Assembly (NCBI GenBank): GCA_904063045.1
Contig: CAJFCJ010000002.1
Location: forward strand, 2,599,891-2,663,890
Source of the DNA: Dimorphilus gyrociliatus
Lineage: Eukaryota; Annelida; Polychaeta; Dinophilidae
DNA length: 64,000 nt
Direction: 5' to 3'
Below, one piece after another: positions 1-10,800 of the stretch. The translations under genes were made by a program, and so were the position numbers. How positions within the stretch are numbered: the first letter of the stretch is position 1; each line of letters opens with the position of its first letter. A model generated the notes under the pieces. It was not told the origin of the DNA, did no database searches, and worked only from the letters and a program-made list of their open reading frames with translations.

Positions 1-1
1 T

Positions 2-1246
2 GTTAAAATGTTCTCAGATTATCCAGACTTTTTAGCTTTTGCGCTATGTATTGTTTTAGCGATTATACTTGCAGTTGGCGTTCAAGAAGCCTCAAAATTC
101 AATCTTATATTCACAGGATTGAATTTACTTGTTGTGATATATGCTGTTACTGTTGGTGCGTTTAAGGCGGATATAAAGAATTGGGAGATAAATACAACTT
201 CTCTACATAATAATACTAGATACGGAACGGGAGGATTTGCTCCTTTCGGTTTTAGGGGAATACTCACTGGGGCGGCCACCTGTTTTTATGCTTTTGTGGG
301 ATTTGATGCTATTGCGACAACTGGAGAAGAAGCAATAAATCCTCGAAAAAATATTCCTTTGAGTATAATAGCCTCATTACTAGCGTGCTGTTTAGCATAT
401 TTGGCCACTTCAACTATAATTACTCTTCTTGTGCCCTATTATAATTTGGATGAAAATGCTGCTCTTCCATTAGCATTCCGTCAAGTTGGTTATCCAATTG
501 CACAATACGTGATAGGTGTTGGAGCCATGTGTGGTTTGACAACGTCCCTGCTGGGAAGTATGTTCCCTGTGCCTCGAGTTATTTATGCCATGGCGAGCGA
601 CGGTTTACTTTTTCACTTTCTCTCTGTTGTCAATGATAAATTTAAAACGCCGGTTAGAGCTACAATGGTTGCCGGGTTAATAGCAGGAATATTTGCTCTA
701 CTCTTTGATTTAAAGTCCTTGGTTGATATGATGTCAATAGGAACCTTGTTAGCATATACACTTGTTGGTATATCTGTGTTAGTTCTCAGATATAGGATAG
801 AAGAAGAATCGAATCATAAAGTTACTCTTTCTATTTTATCTATTGTAATGGCATCTGCTTCAATAAGCATGTATGTGACTTTTTTGGGGAACGAAATCGC
901 AGAAGGAAAATGGTGGGCATTATTGTTAATAAGTATATCTGGATTGATCGTCCTATGCTGTACCATTCTCGTTGCTGTACAACAGCAGAACAATGACGAC
1001 ATTTATTTTAAAGTTCCTCTTGTACCTGTAATTCCAATTTTGAGTATTTTTGTTAACGTATTCCTGATGTTTAAACTGCGTGGGCCAACGTGGGTACGAT
1101 TTGGAATATGGATGGGCTTAGGATTTCTAATATATTTCATATATGGCATTCGAAATAGTTCAGCAAAAGAGAATATCAGAAAGGAAACGGATGATATAGA
1201 CTATCCAGAAACGCTGCATAATGATAATGAAAAATTAATTAACTAA
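2..1246 (+). CDS. Cationic amino acid transporter (SLC7 CAT family), 3' part
   Basis: C-terminal portion of a multi-pass plasma-membrane transporter that, in its family, moves arginine, lysine and ornithine. The frame is already open at base 2, so the gene begins upstream of the window; about 414 codons remain, up to TAA at 1244-1246. About eight hydrophobic membrane segments are visible. Family-typical stretches include GFRGILTGAATCFYAFVGFD, then TTGEEAINPRKNIPLSI, and later GLTTSLLGSMFPVPRVIYAM and FDLKSLVDMMSIGTLLAYTL. The last cytoplasmic tail is short and charged. This final coding segment has no intron. The N-terminal half of the family fold lies outside, so the exact paralogue among SLC7A1-4 cannot be set. 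It converges on the LIM-domain gene, with 189 bases between the two stop codons. Confidence 0.93.
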   Translation, partial: VKMFSDYPDFLAFALCIVLAIILAVGVQEASKFNLIFTGLNLLVVIYAVTVGAFKADIKNWEINTTSLHNNTRYGTGGFAPFGFRGILTGAATCFYAFVGFDAIATTGEEAINPRKNIPLSIIASLLACCLAYLATSTIITLLVPYYNLDENAALPLAFRQVGYPIAQYVIGVGAMCGLTTSLLGSMFPVPRVIYAMASDGLLFHFLSVVNDKFKTPVRATMVAGLIAGIFALLFDLKSLVDMMSIGTLLAYTLVGISVLVLRYRIEEESNHKVTLSILSIVMASASISMYVTFLGNEIAEGKWWALLLISISGLIVLCCTILVAVQQQNNDDIYFKVPLVPVIPILSIFVNVFLMFKLRGPTWVRFGIWMGLGFLIYFIYGIRNSSAKENIRKETDDIDYPETLHNDNEKLIN

Positions 1247-1316
1247 TTTGTTTATTAAGCATTCACTGTCAGAGTTTAACTATAAACACTCTATATCACT
1301 TCTAAATATTGTATTT

Positions 1317-1322
1317 AATAAA
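1317..1322 (+). terminator. Polyadenylation signal AATAAA for the SLC7 gene
   Basis: Canonical AATAAA 71 bases downstream of the transporter stop codon, in the expected orientation. The 3' end probably overlaps that of the convergent LIM gene. Confidence 0.5.
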
Positions 1323-1435
1323 GAAACAAAAATGAGAAGAAATAGAAACGTTTGTCTTAACTACAAACTAGATAGAAAAATATTTTTTTTTTTTTGAAAA
1401 GGTAAATAGAGCACCAAACTAATTAAGTACAATAG

Positions 1436-4190
1436 TTAATCGTATTCATGAGCTGAATATAATTTAGTTGATCCAGCAACGGTGAATCCTTTCTCCTCTA
1501 GAATTTCATCATCTTCTTCGCACAAATTCTTGCTTAAGTCAAAAGTAAGTTCATCCTCAAACTCTCTACCTTGACTGAAATTTATAATTAAGTATTATTG
1601 TTATACAAAATATGGTTTACAATATTATTTTATTAGATTACAAATAAGTATAGACTTAATTATAAAATATTGCTTATTTCAATATTTGTACGAGTTAAAA
1701 TGCAACCAGTTGATTGATCGTAATGAATTGCCATGTGTTTACTTTAAAATTGATTTTCTAGCAATTGATAAATACGTTTTATTTTTTTTTTGCATTAAGC
1801 AATATCTATGGCAAACTTACTTCACTGGATGTACTCCTGCTCCTCCGTTGTTGTTACCATTACTACTTTCAATGATATTACCATTCCCATTACCACTTGC
1901 CGGTCCATTATTATTAAAGGGAGCTGAAAGGGCTGATGTTGTGTCCTCTGTATTTACAACAAATGATCTGAAACCTTTTGGTCCAAAATTCTTTCCGTAA
2001 CAGTTCTTGCAGTATAAATTCTCATCGTGTTCTGAACAAGCACCAGGTTGGAGGAGCTTATTACAAACAGCTAGTAGAGTAGAGAAAAAAATAACAATTA
2101 TGAAAGAACCGAAACAGGAAATTCTGATTAATAGAGATAATGGCAATGATTGTGAACCGGATAAGGAAAATAAACAATGATGACAAGAGATCTCAAAATC
2201 TATTTATCAGACAAGTTTAATCGCAATGTATTATATTACTACTTGTCTACTTGTCAACAAGTGTTGTATGTTGCATAATTACATAAAATGACGCGATTTG
2301 AGACCTTGCTAATTTTAAATGTTTTCTTTCTTTTCTGAACCGAAATATTTCAATATTATCTAAATATCTAAGTGAAATTAGTTAATAAACAAAAAAAAGA
2401 AGTTGTTTAACTTTGGCTAAACGTCCAATTTCTAGATCTTTTGTTTCATATTTACACATTTCAAATACTTACAGCATTTAAAGCATAGCTTGTGGAATTT
2501 TCTTCTTAAAGCTTGAACTTGTTCGGCGAAAAACACTTTTTTACCGCATTTTGGACAGTTATCGGGATTATCGTAATTGATATCAATTTTGGCTTCTACT
2601 GATGTCTTTCTTGTTCTATTGTTTGCTTGACTTTCATCCCTTTTGAATGATGTTGTCAAACCGTATCCGAAACCGGAAGCGCCAAAGTTCTTATTATAAC
2701 AAGATCGGCAATAAACTTCATCCTCATGATCAGTTAAAGTAGTTGAGCTTAATAACTTTTGGCAATTTGCTAAAAAAAAATAAAAAAACAATAGAAGTCT
2801 GTCAATACAAATCTTTAAGAAAATTACATAACTAAAAAACCCTGGGGGTATTGTTTATAGAGCGTGCAAATATTGCTATTTTAAGCCTATATAAAATGCC
2901 TTTTTGTAAAAGGAATAGGGAGGTCCATATGTAAAGCAGACAAGGCCATATGGAGTTTACAAAAATACACTTGATCTATATTGTATTCCATCTATACTTT
3001 CATAAGTATGACGAAAACACAGTAGTTATTTTACCAATTATGGTAATTTATCAATTAAATGACTCATTTACAAAATATTCACAATATTCGAAATATTTCA
3101 TACCAAATAAGGTTTTCATTTAAATGATTGGATAATACAAGTTGATCATTATTATAAATAGGTATCAATAAATACTCTCTCAATCGATCGATAATACTCT
3201 TACATATGGTTTTCTTTCATTTTTTTTCAAATATAGAATTAAGGTTAAGTTTGAAAGCCAGCATTAGGCATAAAAACTCTTTTTATTATTCCCCCTGCCG
3301 ACATATCGGTATTGAATAAACGTATTTGATACATTTGATTTGTTCTACCAATTTTATCCTAGTTTTTCTATTTAACATAATGACAATTTCTCTTTCATAT
3401 ATTTACTTTTATAGATATATTTAACTCTAAAGATATGAATGAAGAATTATTATTCATATAATATTTAAATTCGTTAAAATTATTATACGTCGTAGAAAAT
3501 ATATACTCCACTCAGTTAATCGGTATTCTATTTAGATTCTTTTTTTATAGTCCTACCGAAATAGAAAAAAAGATAGGAGGGGGGGGGGGCGGGGGGGGTT
3601 GGTGTTGAGCAGTGTCATCCGAGATAGATAGATAGAGAGAGAGAAAAAAGGAGATAGACAAAAATAAATAGGTTATAGTTTTAGAAAGGTTTTAATATAT
3701 ATATAAAAAAAGAGAGTAAGCTGCTTATTTAGGCTTATTGTATAAAATTATTCTTGTTTTTAAAAAGGGAAGAAGAGTACTGCCCTTAATTTTAACAGAT
3801 GTGAGTTGATATTAAAGTGATGTTTATCATACATGAATTAGACAGGAAATTTCCCATTTAACTTACCACACTTAAAGCACATCTTATGGTAAGATCTTCC
3901 AAGGGCTTTCTGCTCCTCGTTGAAGTAAACGCTTTTCTCACATCTGGGACACTTAGGAGCTGATCCAAATTTGACGTTTTTTGAAGGTACATAACTACCT
4001 GCTTTTAAACAACAATTAAAATTAAACCAATTTACATATTTCATTACAAAAGAGTTTAAGGGGTTGGGCTCAGTTATAATAAAACCTATTTCGTTACGTA
4101 TGTTTAATTACTTTATTTTAAGTTTATTATATAGTTGAGTTTAAATTATCTATGTTGGTTACCTCCATTGCTGAACTCGATCTTTCCCAT
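1436..4190 (-). CDS. Two-LIM-domain CRP/MLP-like protein with C-terminal extension
   Basis: Cysteine- and glycine-rich (CSRP/muscle LIM) type protein; the family binds actin/alpha-actinin and acts in muscle cytoskeleton and nucleus. Exons on the minus strand: 4163-4190, 3867-3998, 2473-2769, 1821-2070, 1436-1574; they sum to 846 bases (281 aa) with all phases matching. The start [10 protein letters not shown] comes from the tiny first exon. LIM1 runs from [10 protein letters not shown] through HKMCFKCANC to [13 protein letters not shown]2 from [10 protein letters not shown] through HKLCFKCSVC to [10 protein letters not shown]. Both are split by an intron just after the CFKC motif and each is followed by a Gly-rich FGxxGF segment. 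Vertebrate CRPs are about 193 aa; here a Gly/Asn-rich linker and an acidic tail ending in SAHEYD add about 90 residues. A full CRE palindrome lies about 190 bases upstream. Confidence 0.9.
3579..3598 (+). repeat. Homopolymeric G tract with one C interruption
   Basis: Eleven G, one C, eight G in the second intron of the LIM gene, followed by TTGG and a GA/GATA-rich stretch. It could form a G-quadruplex on the + strand; on the LIM transcript it is a C tract. Confidence 0.7.
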
Positions 4191-4805
4191 AACTTGCTTT
4201 ATATCAATATATTCAGAACGACACAAAAATGGTGAACGATATCAAACTAGCGTGAATAGGCGTTAGAAACACCGCGATTTGAATGGAAGTGGATTCCCTC
4301 TTATCTGGTTCCCAGGACCCTTCCTTCAATGTACACGTCTGTCAGCTGTGGAACACGTAACCTAACTTATAATGATGACGTCATTTTTACTTTTTCGTTG
4401 ATTGGTCAAGTCAATTAAATTAATTATGTAATAAGTAAAAGGTCTAAGAGTGCAATTTTTTTTTATTATCTTAACCAAAGAAAAAAAGAACAAACAAGCC
4501 ATAAAACAAGTTCAAATCAAGAAATAATATTTAAAATTAGTCGGAATGCGAACAAGAAATTTTCCATCACAGAGTAGATTTAAAATTTTACACTCTCTAA
4601 AAAAATTACAATAGAATAACTATTCTGTACAAGCCAAATGATATGTTCAAGGTTTGGCGACTGTGAATAACTTTGATAGTAATTCACAGAAAAAAGACAT
4701 TTCAAAAAGAAAGGGTTAAAACTTGGTAAATGTAAAATTGTATCATTAAAAGTTTCTAGTACTGAAGGCAGATTGACCAGAATAGAAGGAAGAATTCATA
4801 TTACT
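4191..4805. other. Intergenic: LIM-gene promoter side and 3' flank of the ankyrin-ZO gene
   Basis: No reading frame with splice support. It holds the upstream region of the LIM gene, with the CRE palindrome at 4376, and the presumed 3' UTR of the next - strand gene. Confidence 0.6.
4376..4383. promoter_or_regulatory. Full CRE palindrome TGACGTCA
   Basis: Exact match to the CREB/ATF palindrome, 186 bases upstream of the LIM-gene start codon. Function is inferred only from the motif. Confidence 0.35.
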
Positions 4806-7800
4806 TTACAGGTCCGTTTCTTTTCTCTGTTAAAAACATTAATTAATTATTAGTAAGTGAAAGATAAAACTTATTAAAAGGGTAGGAAAAAGCCTATTTA
4901 CCTGAGTTGGACCACCAACTGGCGCCATCTGCGGTCGAGTCTGCCTATATCTCGCTTGTATGTCCTGAGTCTGTTGATTCATTCTTGGTCTGAATTGTTG
5001 GGGATGTTGGGGAGGTTGTGGGGGAGGTTGCATCATGCGATGAGGTTGATTAGAAGTTTGAGTTTGAGAAGGACCATGCGATGGATAATTTTGTTGCATT
5101 TGAGGTTGATGCTCCTGCATTTGGGGCTGATGCTGCTGCATTTGAGGTTGATGCTGCTGCATTTGGGGTTGATGCTGCTGCATTTGGGGTTGATGCTGCT
5201 GCATTTGGGGTTGATGCTGCTGCATTTGGGGTTGATGCTGCTGCATTTGGGGTTGATGCTGCTGCATTTGGGGTTGATGCTGCTGCATTTGGGGTTGATG
5301 CTGCTGCATTTGGGGTTGATGCTGCTGCATTTGGGGTTGATGCTGGAGCATTTGGGGTTGATGCTGCTGCATTTGGGGTTGATGCATTTGCTGGGGATGT
5401 TGGTTTCTATAAGGACGAACATTAGTTGTTGGAAATTGAGGTCTAGCATTGGGCTTGGAAACATATCCAATAATGTCTCCTTCGCCACTAGCTGCAACAG
5501 GCTGAATATGTCTCAATTGGTCTTGTTGCACTTGTTGTTGTCTCATTTGTTGCATAGCCGCCTGTTGCTGTTGTTGCTGTCGGGCGATCATCATTGAATC
5601 TTGTATCATTCGTTGTTGAGTGGAGCTTTGCTCATAGGCTACTGCAGTTTCTTTTCGACTGTCTTCTAAGACATTAGACGAAGAATACGATCTTGTCGGA
5701 GTTGATCTAGCCTCTTCTTCGGGATGAGCAAAACTTTGGCTTTTCTTCATTAGTCTGGCATCATAATCCATAGATGATTCATCGTGGGTTCGATCTAACA
5801 TACTACTATCGCTGTCATCTTTGGGTAATTCATCTACCCGAACCCATTTCTTTTCTTGTTGCTTTTTAGAAATTGCTTGATTAAGGAAATTAAGAAATTG
5901 ATCGACTGAAGGTAGATATTCAACAATATCTGAGAACAAAGTTGAGAATTTTTTCTCAAATCCAACACTTTCATCATAAATTTGTCCAGGTTTCTTCTCT
6001 AATTTAGGAGCTAATTTTGCCTTTAATGGCTTGGCCAGCTGTTTAGTAACTTTCAAAAATATAACAATAGGTTGAACGTCAGTTTCTTCTATCAAGTATT
6101 TTGTAGACTTAGGAGTTAAGATTAATACGCAATGTTTCTGTTTAGCCATACAACTTCTAATTGGTAAAAGAGAGGGATTGCAATCTTCCATTTCGACCGG
6201 GCCATCAGCCTCGCCGAATTTCGGATCGTTCAGGAGCATTTGACGAACAGCTCCCGCAAAGGGTCCTAGTAAAATAACAGGTCGGGGAACACGAGCAACA
6301 ATTTCAGTTACTCTTTCATAGGCAACGGGCCTTTCAGTGATTTCGGGTTCGGAGATTTTATCTTTATGGGATCTATCAGCAGATTTTGATTTTCTGATTG
6401 AACGTCGAATAAAACCCATTCTTTCAGTTGGTCTCGTTTTTCTTTCCGACAGCTTCTGTGTTAGGGCTATTTGCTCGGCCCTGCTATTGTTAGGTATAAA
6501 TCCGGGTAATGTTTCAGTCGAGGCACCATTCTCTTTGGTCGCCCTCCAGGCGCCAAATTCTCCACCAGGCATTGTGTCGGTTACGTGAAATATATCGCCA
6601 GATTTTATGTGTAGTTCACCTTGACTTGGCTTTTCGACGCTGAAGTTGGCTCTTACGTAAAAATTGTCACCACCCGTTGAACGTAAAACACTTTCGTAGG
6701 CCTCCCTCTTGTGAGCAACTGTTAATTTGGTGATAATATTCTGGGCCGCACTTAACATCATACAGACATCCTCCAGAGTTGATACACCCTTCACTCTCTT
6801 ATCATTCACAGCCAAAATTTCATCACCTTCCCTGAGGCCAGCTTCAGCTGCCTCTATTTCAGCTTTTCTTACGAATACACCACATGCGTTACCGCCTACA
6901 ACAGATACAATCACTCTGCCAATAGGACCCCATTCGACATCCCTCTGCAGGCGATCATCTCTCTCTGAAATTCTTCTGGTACCGTTTCTTGAACGATCAT
7001 GTTCCAATTCGCCATTACCGGATAAAGAGCTCAAAGACGATGATCGTTGTGGTACTTGAGGTCGTTGTTTATTGAATCGTGGAGATTGTTGCATTTGCTG
7101 GGGTTGAGTAAAATGTTGTTGAACATTTGGCTGATTGGATTGTTCTCGATAATATCTAGTATCATCAGATTCTTGAGTTTGCTGATAATATTGCTGTTGC
7201 TGTTGCTGTTGCTTTTGCTGTAACTCTGGCGATGGTGTCTTTCTTGGTAATTGTTGTTGAAATTGCTGTTGGGGCTGGCTTTGATAGGGCCGTTTAGGCT
7301 CTTCTTGATATGTAGGAGATGGAGTTTTTGCTGGTCGAGTTCTTTCGTGAATGGTATGTTGTTGAGGCTGCGATTGTAAGTGGTTGATGTCTCTTAATTG
7401 ACCATCTGCCATCCTTACTATAAAATTATTTTCGGCACTCTTTTCAAACTGAGCTGCCGTTTGGTGCTCCAAGTCGGCGCAAGTATCATCAGAGCTCACA
7501 GACATATTATCTGTGGAAGTTTGAAGGTGGGATACAGCGGGGTGTCTTGGCTGTTCGACAGGAGCTTGAATTTCTCTATGAGCATTCTTTGCATTTCGAG
7601 CTGGAGAATTCAATACAGGCTTAGCAGCAATAGGAGGTTTAGGTTTAGGGGCTGTGGTTGTAATCGGTGCTGTTCGACGTGGTGCTGGCTTAGGTGGGGC
7701 AGCTGGTTTTGGCGATCCTTCTCCCTTTGGTCCATTTTCTTCTTGATCTCTTAGCCAGTTATCAACTTTCGAGTATTGCTTATCCCTCTTTGGATTATTA

Positions 7801-10800
7801 ATATTTTCATAAGCGGGGCTTTGGTCTACCTGTGGTTGAGGGGGTTGTTGGTGTCTTACTGGTCGTTCTTCAGGCTCCTCTTCCGGAACGTTTCTTACGA
7901 CTGTAATTGGAGATTTTGGTTCTTCTGAAGAAATTTGTCTCGCTAATTTTTCCTTCGGAACATATGCTTGGTTTGGTGGGACAAGTTCTCCTTTCACTAT
8001 TTGAGGTGGATTTTGAACTACTTGTTGCGGCTGTGGCGGTTGTTGCACTGGCTGTGGTTGTTGTACAGATTGAACGGTTGTTCGACTCAGCTGTCCTGAA
8101 GGATTCATTTGTATAACTTGAACTCCACCTTTTTGGAGTTTTCTATCAATTAATTCGGTTGAAAATGTTTCATCGGAATTATTCGAACAGGCGTCGTCTT
8201 CGATATTTTGAGATTTCAAATTATTCATCTGAAAGTAGTGAAAATGGTATAAGTAACTGATCACCTCTAGTCATGTGATATTGCGATGAATTTTGTTATA
8301 ATAGACAGTAGTGTCAATTGGTGTCAAAAATGCTATTGATGTTCAGTATTATAAGTTCGAAAGGTGATGAATGTTGAATAAAAGTATTTTGAACTGTAAT
8401 AGGGTATATATTCATCTATGTCATATTTTGCCTGAGGGCTGTTTTAGATGGCATCTCTTTATCAGAGCAAGTGAAAAAATATGTACCTCATTCATTCTAG
8501 CCACGTTTTCTTCTTCCTGAAACTTTTTAGGAAGCTCGCCTAGAGTGTCTTCACTTTGAGCTCTAGGTCTAAATCTTCCACCTTCATTAACATCTTCTCT
8601 TACGTGATATCTTCGCTGTCTGTTATCATCATAATGTCGATAATCGGCTCCAACTTGACTAACAGATTCAAACACGCTAGGAGCCTGACTGTGCGAAATG
8701 ACAGATTCAGCAATACGGTTCCTAGAACCTAATGGTCTCAAATATCCTTCATCATAGCGGGGTCCAGCAAGTAAACCTATTTGTAAAAAATATATTTATG
8801 TATAATTAAAAAATCATTAATGTCTTGCGACACGAAAGATAAAATTTATCATTCAAAGCCTATTCGGATTAAACGAGCTCTGGGAAGTGTTTCATTTATT
8901 GAATAAAGGAATTTATCTTGTTTACGATCATGGCAAGATTTTTCACAATTCGATGTAAAAGATATGCTATTGGAAACGAGTATGAAAAATTTAATGTCCG
9001 TCAAAGAATGCAATGAGCAGATGTTAACTGGACGCAATTTTTCCTTAACTTTTAAACTAAAAAAATCCGCTTCATTGAAATAGAATAGGGACAGTCACAT
9101 GGTCCTTAGACAGATAAATTGATAAAAAGCAAGTATTAGTAATTTGGCTAGCAGGGAAAGAAGCGGGTATTGGGTGGGACAAGGCGGGAATAATTATAAT
9201 CGACTTATCAAATGTGAATTTAAAGGAAATAGAATACGTTTCTTTAAGGAATAAAAAAGATATCTTTCTTTCTCTGTTTTCTGACGTCCGATCGCCAATG
9301 GGGCTATATATATGCCAGAAACGGTTTAATAATGATAGGCGAATTATATATCGAACCAGTTAGACCATCTGTCGACGTAAATATTCAAAAGGAGTGTCAC
9401 GTGATCGAACAGATGATGTTTCTATATGTAGCTGATAATCTACGGAGGTGGTCTATGGTGAAATTCGTTAATTATTTTTCTGCCAAATTTAATCGACAAC
9501 TATAAATAGATTTAACCGCATGCATTATCGTAAATCAGTTCCATTAAGGGACGAGTTATACTACCCCCTCAAGTATGCGCAGGCATTAAAATTGCCAAAA
9601 CGTTACGTGTCGTCGGTTATTTTAAAGCCAAAAGCAGGTGATGAGCGACAGAACAATTCTTGGGTGGTTTCAGCGAGGGTTTCGATGTTGCGCAACTGCG
9701 GGGCAGAAGAAAAGCCGGAGGGACAAAATCAAAGGGTTTACACTTGTCTCCCGACATCGGCCACATATTTAAAAACACGAGCGTTACATTTAAACAGCTT
9801 TCTATGCTATATATATACAGCGTCTATTTAAAGAATATACATTTACTGAATTTGTATGTATATATAAATGCTTATATAGGCGAGCGTGTTTCAGAATTAG
9901 ACGGCGGCTACGACATGTGTATGCCCCGTGGGATGTTGGCAAGCTGGTATGCGTTGGGGACGGCGCGCGTCGGTCAACGGCGATTTCTTTTCCCCTCCTT
10001 TCACCTACGTTTAACCTCGGCGAGCGGGTTGACGGACGCGTTTCGCGCACGCGTCACCTCCCCCCTCCCCCTCTTTCCTCTTTTCCGTAGTCCTATGTAC
10101 CCAACGCCTCCATTACTTCCCCTTCCTCAAATTTGTAAAAACTAATATTACCACCAACTGACTTTCCTTAAAGAAAGAAATCAAAAGACTTGCTCTTGTA
10201 AGATAACCAGAGGGAATGAGGGGGGGTCTGTTGTAATTGGCATCAATAAAAACTTGAATAAATTCAAATTTAGTGCCCTCGACTTTGTTTAATTTCTCAA
10301 TCTTGTCTATCATTGCCTATTCTAAGGAAATCGATAGTTTCAATAAACGGCCATAATACAGTCATGTCAGAAGATATTTAATGATTTATGGAGGCGACGA
10401 TATACAGGTATATACGGGATAAATTGAATGGAAAAAAAACGGTTCGAACCGGATTTTAATGGTGCAATAAGAACGTTAGATATGAAAGCGAAACGTCAAG
10501 AATATGAGACCTTTGCGCATATTTATTACAGTTTTATTACATCTATTGAATAATAATGACCGTACTAGAAACCTTTCAAGTCAACGGCTCTCGCCCTCAA
10601 CTAATAAATTTAGCGAGAAACTCCTCACACCGTCCAATTATGTAATAAGACATAGTCAATTACATGAAAGGAAAAAAGATTTTGCTTTTACTGTTTAAAA
10701 AGAGGAAAATGGATAAAAGGTTCAGTGGGGGGGAGTACTCTCTATTTTAATTTTAAGCGTTTTGAAAGTTTATATATGATAGCTGCTTCCTAAAATTCTA

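Noticed and set aside
4956-5597. Long + and - strand open frames over the Gln-rich tail (up to 213 codons)
   Set aside because: They are created by the 21-base tandem repeat, which is open in several frames; the - strand frame continuous with PDZ-SH3-GUK is the real one.
9520-10145. Overlapping open frames of 82-161 codons in the ankyrin-ZO intron
   Set aside because: They lie in a CpG-rich patch where stop codons are rarer, have low-complexity products, and no splice or homology support.
10436-10460. GGTTCGAACC, like a tRNA B box
   Set aside because: No matching A box, acceptor stem or anticodon arm around it on either strand.
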